Shown: positions 60,004-64,000 of the stretch, in pieces
How positions within the stretch are numbered: position 1 is the stretch's first letter
How the letters are laid out: each line of letters opens with the position of its first letter
Assembly (NCBI GenBank): GCA_964609025.1
Contig: CAZSQM010000002.1
Location: 1 to 64,000 of the forward strand
Length of the DNA: 64,000 bases
From: SIG307 sp964609025
GTDB taxonomy: Bacteria > Bacillota > Clostridia > Lachnospirales > Lachnospiraceae
Reading direction: 5' to 3'
Translations under genes and position numbers: made by a program
The notes under the pieces: model-generated
The model's input: only the letters and a program-made list of their open reading frames with translations
Told to the model about the DNA's origin: nothing
Database searches by the model: none

Positions 60004-60141
60004 ATGCCTACAAACAAAAAGCAAACCTCTCCGAAAGCTGCTTCCGCGGCATCCAGCGTGTTACGTGACGGACGCACCAGCGCAAAATCCAAAACCGCTG
60101 CCGGAAGTGCCTTAGCACAGACGCCTAGCAAGAAAAAATAG
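60004..60141 (+). CDS. Small basic phage protein
   Basis: 45 residues, start at 60004 with AAAGGAGG upstream. Nearly all Lys, Ser, Ala, Thr (SPKAASAASSVLRDGRTSAK), like a widespread family of short basic proteins in phages and conjugative elements of unknown function. It is transcribed against the early genes from its own promoter, so it is probably expressed in the lysogen. Its 3' end overlaps the metallopeptidase-like gene by 17 bases, tail to tail. Confidence 0.68.
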   Translation: MPTNKKQTSPKAASAASSVLRDGRTSAKSKTAAGSALAQTPSKKK

Positions 60142-60412
60142 TCTGTGCCGTGAAAACTTGGTGTAGGGCCGTCGCAAGGCTCTGCACCTCGCTTTCCTCT
60201 TTATCCATTCCCAACAACTGAAATACTGCATGTAAAATCTCATGCATCATGGTCTGTTCCTTCAGTGTCTTTGGTAGACTCTTATCGATTTTTATTTCAT
60301 TCGCAATAAAATCAATCTCCCCGAACTTAAACTCCCTTTTGTCTACAACGTCTAATTCAATTACCTTGTAGGTAACTCCGAGGATATTCAGTTCTCTTAT
60401 TTCGTCCCCCAC
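60125..60412 (-). CDS. Small HExxH metallopeptidase-like protein
   Basis: 95 residues. MMHEILHAVFQLLG carries a clear HExxH zinc-peptidase motif. GTG start at 60412 with GGAGGG seven bases upstream. First gene after the Cro-like gene in the early operon. The rest is a beta-rich N terminus (YKVIELDVVDKREFKFGEID). It could process a phage or host regulator. Confidence 0.72.
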   Translation of the reverse strand: MGDEIRELNILGVTYKVIELDVVDKREFKFGEIDFIANEIKIDKSLPKTLKEQTMMHEILHAVFQLLGMDKEESEVQSLATALHQVFTAQTIFSC

Positions 60413-60469
60413 TCTTCTTCCCTCCTTTCTCCGCTGCCCTTACGCGGTCTGCTTTTTCTGCTCTTCCTT

Positions 60470-60688
60470 CTACTGTGTCCTTTTGGACACTTCCTCTTTA
60501 AAAAAAATCCCCATTGGGCTTGTCAAGCCAAGATAAGAAACAATTTGCTGAATCTCGTTTAACGTAAACTCAGATACTCCTCTGCATTTTCTATAAAACG
60601 CAGAACGACTCATCTTTATAGCATGACATAACTGCTCTACTGTTACTCCTCTCGACCTCATCTCATACTCTAATTTGAACCTGTCCAT
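60470..60688 (-). CDS. Cro-like repressor
   Basis: 72 residues, helix-turn-helix of XRE type (TVEQLCHAIKMSRSAFYRKCRG, helices 2-3). AAAGGAG before the ATG. Divergent from the repressor gene with the switch region between, so it should act like lambda Cro. The third operator-like site lies at its 3' end. Confidence 0.85.
   Translation of the reverse strand: MDRFKLEYEMRSRGVTVEQLCHAIKMSRSAFYRKCRGVSEFTLNEIQQIVSYLGLTSPMGIFFKEEVSKRTQ
60475..60490. promoter_or_regulatory. Operator-like site O1
   Basis: GTGTC-CTTTTG-GACAC, within the last codons of the Cro-like gene. Same 16-bp pattern as O2. Might allow looping with the switch region about 230 bp away. Confidence 0.6.
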
Positions 60689-60704
60689 GCTTCACTCTCC
60701 TTTC

Positions 60705-60720
60705 GTGTCTTTTTGGACAC
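60705..60720. promoter_or_regulatory. Operator O2 at the lytic promoter
   Basis: GTGTC-TTTTTG-GACAC, just downstream of the -10 of the lytic promoter, covering its expected start. Repressor bound here would block cro transcription. Confidence 0.75.
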
Positions 60721-60724
60721 TTTT

Positions 60725-60753
60725 ACTTTAGCATACTTTCTTCTTACTGTCAA
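60725..60753 (-). promoter_or_regulatory. Early lytic promoter
   Basis: TTGACA (60748-60753), 17-bp spacer, TAAAGT (60725-60730) on the minus strand. Drives cro and the early operon. Start expected near 60718. Confidence 0.85.
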
Positions 60754-60761
60754 CCCCATTT

Positions 60762-60777
60762 TTGTCTTTTAAGACAC
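60762..60777. promoter_or_regulatory. Operator O3 between the divergent promoters
   Basis: TTGTC-TTTTAA-GACAC, immediately upstream of the lytic -35 box. Confidence 0.65.
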
Positions 60778-60802
60778 TTTCTTTTTTTTTTTGCATTTCC
60801 GT

Positions 60803-60818
60803 GTTGCCAAAAAGACAC
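60803..60818. promoter_or_regulatory. Operator O4 at the repressor promoter
   Basis: GTTGC-CAAAAA-GACAC, which reads GTGTC-TTTTTG-GCAAC on the other strand, overlapping the -35 of the repressor promoter. Binding here would give negative autoregulation. Confidence 0.6.
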
Positions 60819-60832
60819 ATCTATGATATAGT
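60804..60832 (+). promoter_or_regulatory. Repressor (lysogenic) promoter
   Basis: TTGCCA (60804-60809), 17-bp spacer, TATAGT (60827-60832) on the plus strand, about 20 nt before the repressor start. Confidence 0.75.
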
Positions 60833-60858
60833 AGTTATACTGAAAGGCGGTGGACTAT

Positions 60859-61470
60859 ATGGATATTGGTCAAAAAATTAAACTACTAAGAGAAGAACAA
60901 GGTCTGACTCTAGAAGAACTTGGAAAAAAAGTGGGAGTAGGAAAAAGCACTGTAAGGAAATGGGAAACCGGATTAATCGCCAATATGCGAAGAGATAAAA
61001 TCGCAAAAGTTGCAGAAGCACTCAATGTAGACCCTTCCTTTTTGATGGGTTGGGATACAAAGCAACTGCGTACAAGTGGACAAACTACCTTGCTTGATGA
61101 TATACCAGTAACAACGCTTCTTTCCTATGGTGAACATGCATTAATAAAGTCATTTCGTAATCACACATCAGCTGAACAAGAGGATTTTATAAAAATCTGT
61201 AATAAATACGATTCATTGACGGAACAGGGAAAAATCATGTTTTTAAGCTTCTTAGATTCAATGGACTCCGTTCCAGGAATGATAAAACCGATTTCCGTAG
61301 ATTCTTCTCAACTTCAAGCGTCAGACTGTAATGGTATCAACATTTTTGATTTTTTTAAAGAAATAAACTCAGAAAAAGTCCTTAACGCAGCTCATGAGCG
61401 TACCGACATTGAAGTAACCGAGGAAATGCGGAAGCACGATGATGATATTATGGATGATGAGAACTTCTAA
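60859..61470 (+). CDS. Phage repressor, XRE family
   Basis: 203 residues starting at the ATG at 60859 (AAAGG eleven bases upstream); an in-frame GTG at 60850 is too near that site. The N-terminal XRE domain (IGQKIKLLREEQGLTLEELGKK, VGVGKSTVRKWETG) recognises the operators. The C-terminal part is helical, acidic and not a LexA/CI-type self-cleaving domain, so induction probably depends on the neighbouring ImmA-like peptidase rather than on RecA cleavage. Confidence 0.88.
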   Translation: MDIGQKIKLLREEQGLTLEELGKKVGVGKSTVRKWETGLIANMRRDKIAKVAEALNVDPSFLMGWDTKQLRTSGQTTLLDDIPVTTLLSYGEHALIKSFRNHTSAEQEDFIKICNKYDSLTEQGKIMFLSFLDSMDSVPGMIKPISVDSSQLQASDCNGINIFDFFKEINSEKVLNAAHERTDIEVTEEMRKHDDDIMDDENF

Positions 61471-61521
61471 TCCGTTTTATTGGACATATTTTTTGTTACA
61501 GTATGATAGAGGTGAGATTTT

Positions 61522-61980
61522 ATGAACTACGAAACACTACTGATAGAAGCAGAACAAGATTTTTTAATTGTTAAAGAAAAACCGTTGCACGCGAACGATG
61601 GCAGAATCAAAGGGAATCGCATCGCAATCCGAAAGGATATTCCAACTCTCGCAGAAAAGGCTTGCGTGCTTGCGGAAGAAATCGGACACTACTACACGAC
61701 CGCCGGTAACATCCTTACTCAGGAATCCGTGAATGATAAAAAACAAGAGCGCATTGCTAGGCTTTGGGCATACAACAAATTAGTGGGACTTCGGGGAATC
61801 ATTTCCGGATTTGAGTGCGGATGCCGGAACCAGTATGAACTGGCCGACCACCTTGGTGTGACGGAGGAGTTCTTACAGAATGCTCTTGAAGTATATAAAC
61901 AGAAATACGGTGCACTCGCACCGATAGACAATTATGTGGTGTACTTTGAACCACATTTGGCAGTTATGAAACTAACCTAA
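61522..61980 (+). CDS. ImmA/IrrE-like metallopeptidase
   Basis: 152 residues. The motif AEEIGHYYTT is the variant H/E-E-x-G-H seen in phage ImmA/IrrE proteins, with a zinc-binding second half. Placed after the repressor it should cleave the repressor on DNA damage or another signal, as ImmA does for ImmR in ICEBs1; the substrate is inferred. AGAGGTG precedes the ATG. Confidence 0.85.
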   Translation: MNYETLLIEAEQDFLIVKEKPLHANDGRIKGNRIAIRKDIPTLAEKACVLAEEIGHYYTTAGNILTQESVNDKKQERIARLWAYNKLVGLRGIISGFECGCRNQYELADHLGVTEEFLQNALEVYKQKYGALAPIDNYVVYFEPHLAVMKLT

Positions 61981-61994
61981 GAGGAGACTACTGT

Positions 61995-62051
61995 ATGAAG
62001 AAGAAATCATTTAATGTTCCGAAATACGACGAAGAACTGCCGTTTAACTAA
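61995..62051 (+). CDS. Possible 18-residue peptide
   Basis: ATG at 61995 with GAGGAG upstream, coding for a Lys-rich N terminus and an acidic end (DEELPFN). A 7-bp hairpin (62055-62061 with 62067-62073) directly follows the stop, before the gene at 62108. May be a leader peptide. Confidence 0.4.
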   Translation: MKKKSFNVPKYDEELPFN

Positions 62052-62107
62052 ACCGTTCGCCACAATGGCGAACCACCACAGCAAAGAATACCAAGGAGGA
62101 TTAGAAT

Positions 62108-62743
62108 ATGACAGAACTCGATTTTATAGCAAGGGACATTGATTGCAGTTTATATTCACACGAAGCAAATTCCCCTTTCGGCTCAGCATGGAAAGATGTT
62201 ATAAAGGAAGAATTGTTTATCAGACAAAATCCGCGTATAGCAAAGTTAAACGGAAATAAACGTCTTTTTAAACCTTGGGTTTATGAAGTATTAGAAAAAC
62301 ACCTTTGCAGTCCTGGAAGCAGAATCATCGCTTCAAAAAAAGCTGATTATATATATTTACTTTTTGAGGCTATTCTATTCAGCGGAGAAAGTCGTTTTCA
62401 ATACAAAGTATATGATTACCTTGAGTCGAGGTTGCGGTATAAGAGTGACGAACGTAATTTTTGGTATGTTTGTATAAAATCTGTTCATCAAAAAGCGGAT
62501 ACACTAAAAAGCAACGCAGAAGAACTAGTTTTAGGGAAAATATTTTTCAGCCCACCTCCGGAAGAAGAAAACGTCATTTGGACGAAAAGAATGAATAATG
62601 TATTGAGGGATGCAGAAAGCGATTTATCAAAAACATATAGCGATAAATATTTGTTGGAAGCAATATCATTATACATCCAAATGCTAATGCAAGAAATAGA
62701 AGAACGCTTTGCACGCCCTTCATATGAGATGTTAAAATTATAA
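62108..62743 (+). CDS. Orphan lysogeny-module protein
   Basis: 211 residues, AAGGAGG before the ATG. Helical, moderately charged; sections GNKRLFKPWVYEVLEKHL, YIYLLFEAILFSGESRF and LLEAISLYIQMLMQEIEE. No family, signal or membrane segment recognised. Expressed on the lysogenic side, between peptidase and integrase, with more A/T-rich sequence than the late genes, as for accessory genes that protect the lysogen. A role in defence is only a guess. Confidence 0.6.
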   Translation: MTELDFIARDIDCSLYSHEANSPFGSAWKDVIKEELFIRQNPRIAKLNGNKRLFKPWVYEVLEKHLCSPGSRIIASKKADYIYLLFEAILFSGESRFQYKVYDYLESRLRYKSDERNFWYVCIKSVHQKADTLKSNAEELVLGKIFFSPPPEEENVIWTKRMNNVLRDAESDLSKTYSDKYLLEAISLYIQMLMQEIEERFARPSYEMLKL

Positions 62744-62790
62744 AACAAATCGCCCCAGTGCGGACACACCGGAGCAATTCATCATACATA

Positions 62791-62836
62791 GGGAAGCCCA
62801 TGTACTTTTTCATACAAGTATATTATACCACTTCCC
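62791..62836 (+). terminator. Hairpin between the orphan gene and int
   Basis: Outer 6-bp stem (62791-62796 with 62831-62836) and an inner stem around TACTT/AAGTA within. Followed by TTTGATAAAG. Weak terminator candidate. Confidence 0.35.
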
Positions 62837-62878
62837 TTTGATAAAGTCACGCATTTTTGAGAAAGGAAGTGCTTTTTT

Positions 62879-63934
62879 ATGCCGAGAAAACGACAAATCA
62901 TGAGAAATCCGAACAACTACGGCAGCATCAAGAAGCTGTCCGGGAACCGCCGCAGGCCGTGGATGGTCGGCGTGAATCCACGTATAAACGATAAAGGGAC
63001 ATACTCTTATGATATCCTCGGATATTATGAAGATCGTACCGAAGCGATGATAGCACTTGCAGAGTACAATAAGAACCCCATAGACCTTACAAACAGAAAC
63101 ATCACCTTTGAGGAAGTGTATAAGCTGTACTTCGAGGATAAGTTTGTCAACTCTAAGAAGAAGCTCTCCGCATCCGCGGAAAACTGCGTAAAGTTTGCAT
63201 TTAAGAAGTGTGACTCGTTACACGGAAGAAAGTTCGTTGACCTGCGACACTCTGACCTCCAAAAGCTGATTGACAGCTCTCCTCTGAAACATTCATCCTT
63301 GGAACACATTCTATCTCTGTTCAAAGGGATGTATGTGTTTGCAATGCGCGAGGATATCGTGCAGCGTAACCACTCGGAATTTGTCAAAATCAATATCCCG
63401 GATGATGATGAGCATGGAATCCGCATGGAGGATGCCGATGTCGCTTTATTATGGGAACATACAGACGTTCCGTTCGTCAAGGTGGTGTTGATATACCTTT
63501 ACACAGGATGGAGAGCAACAGAGCTTGCTGAGATAAAAAAAGAGGCCATTGACTTAAAAGAACTGACAATGACCGGCGGAAAGAAAACCAAGGCAGGAAA
63601 AAACAGGCTCATACCGATACACACACGCATACAGGAGTTTGTAAAGGAGTTATGTAATTCTGATGGTGACTATCTCCTACCGGCAAGAGGCTCACACATG
63701 ACATACAACGATGTTATGACCGCGTTCAACGAGGCACTTGAAGCGTCTGGTATCACAACCAAATACACACTTCATGACTGCCGCCACACTTTCGGCTCCT
63801 GGCTCGATGATGCCGGTGTGCCGAAAACGATCCGCAACCTTCTCATGGGGCACTCGGGCGGTGACCTTGACGAAAAAGTCTACATCCACAAGACGGTTGA
63901 GCAGCTTCGTGAAGCGGTTGAAAAACTGCCGTAA
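62879..63934 (+). CDS. int: Tyrosine integrase
   Basis: 351 residues. N-terminal arm-binding segment (about 15-65), core-binding domain (about 75-170), catalytic domain with Arg 212 (YTGWRATEL), the H-x-x-R pair (His 299, Arg 302 in HDCRHTFGSW), His 325 (MGHSGG) and nucleophile Tyr 335 (VYIHKT). The stop is 3 bases from the att core, a usual layout. AAAGGAAG precedes the ATG. Confidence 0.95.
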   Translation: MPRKRQIMRNPNNYGSIKKLSGNRRRPWMVGVNPRINDKGTYSYDILGYYEDRTEAMIALAEYNKNPIDLTNRNITFEEVYKLYFEDKFVNSKKKLSASAENCVKFAFKKCDSLHGRKFVDLRHSDLQKLIDSSPLKHSSLEHILSLFKGMYVFAMREDIVQRNHSEFVKINIPDDDEHGIRMEDADVALLWEHTDVPFVKVVLIYLYTGWRATELAEIKKEAIDLKELTMTGGKKTKAGKNRLIPIHTRIQEFVKELCNSDGDYLLPARGSHMTYNDVMTAFNEALEASGITTKYTLHDCRHTFGSWLDDAGVPKTIRNLLMGHSGGDLDEKVYIHKTVEQLREAVEKLP

Positions 63935-63937
63935 ATT

Positions 63938-63957
63938 TGTTGCTAGTTTGTTGCTAT
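63938..63957 (+). other. Right attachment site (attR core)
   Basis: Second copy of the 20-bp repeat, 4 bases after the integrase stop. The remaining 43 bases of the window are host sequence with no feature recognised. Confidence 0.88.
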
Positions 63958-64000
63958 CAACTATAAAAAACGCTATCAAACAATCTCTAAAACCATTGAT

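Larger units (their letters stand above)
21644..63957. mobile_element. Complete prophage, short-tailed type, about 42.3 kb
   Basis: Bounded by an exact 20-bp direct repeat. From right to left it carries integrase, lysogeny module, divergent switch, early replication/recombination/modification genes, small and large terminase, portal, protease, scaffold, capsid, connector and nozzle-like genes, internal virion proteins, adsorption proteins and lysis genes. No gene looks broken. No tail-tube, sheath, tape-measure or tail-assembly gene is present, so the virion should be short-tailed. Whether it can be induced cannot be told from sequence. Confidence 0.93.

Noticed and set aside
59898..60131. 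Minus-strand frame of 77 codons opposite the small basic protein
   Set aside because: It is the antisense of a gene with a clear promoter and ribosome site.

Overview
The window looks like a low-GC Gram-positive (Firmicutes) chromosome, most likely a Lachnospiraceae-type clostridium. The evidence is strong AGGAGG-type ribosome sites, GTG/TTG starts, the Firmicutes-type insertion in ribosomal protein uS12, a two-gene SufC-SufB iron-sulfur operon and an HD-GYP signalling operon. The taxonomic call is inference; no rRNA or tRNA gene was seen. HOST PART, 1-21,643: Reading from the left, on the minus strand, come the str operon end (rpsL, rpsG, fusA), recJ, a DUF4349 lipoprotein, and a signalling operon of five genes (PAS histidine kinase, REC-HD-GYP phosphodiesterase, CheA-like Hpt/ATPase protein, stand-alone receiver, membrane-anchored DUF4015 glycoside-hydrolase-like protein). 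A SEC-C protein and the sufC-sufB pair follow. On the plus strand are a YigZ/IMPACT protein, a class A penicillin-binding protein and luxS. A DUF4097 and a LiaF-like envelope protein (minus strand) complete the host part. Two intergenic stretches (about 12,250-12,540 and 19,503-19,826) are long nested inverted repeats that can fold on themselves. PROPHAGE, 21,644-63,957: This is a complete-looking prophage of about 42.3 kb flanked by a 20-bp direct repeat; the right copy lies just after a tyrosine integrase. Most genes are on the minus strand, running right to left. Lysogeny module (plus strand, 60.7-63.9 kb): repressor, ImmA/IrrE-type peptidase, an orphan protein and integrase. Divergent from it is a Cro-like gene, and the switch region holds two clear promoters and four copies of a 16-bp operator. 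Early module (60.4-46.7 kb): HTH protein, ERF annealing protein, DUF1351, NinB-like and HNH proteins, replication protein, helicase-methyltransferase fusion, cytosine methyltransferase, ASCH protein, DUF1064 nuclease, dUTPase and many small proteins. It ends at a strong terminator at 46,638-46,661. Late module (46.6-21.7 kb): terminase, portal, a phage-encoded Prp protease, scaffold, N4-gp56-like capsid, connector, nozzle-like protein, fibre, internal proteins including one of 2,860 residues, adsorption proteins with collagen-like repeats, and lysis genes. There is no tail tube, sheath or tape measure gene, so the virion is probably short-tailed (podovirus-like). HOW IT FITS TOGETHER: The most notable points are four. 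First, a Prp homologue sits beside scaffold and capsid proteins that both begin with the N-L-Q-L-F-A motif, the kind of N-terminal site Prp cuts. Second, a recurring GGTTAGAAAA box lies exactly 17 bp upstream of a -10-like hexamer at four places, three of them in intergenic gaps before late genes, and may define an activator-dependent phage promoter. Third, the giant ejected protein carries zincin-like, RNase-like and ADP-ribosyltransferase-like regions. Fourth, a plus-strand small RNA candidate lies opposite the early operon.
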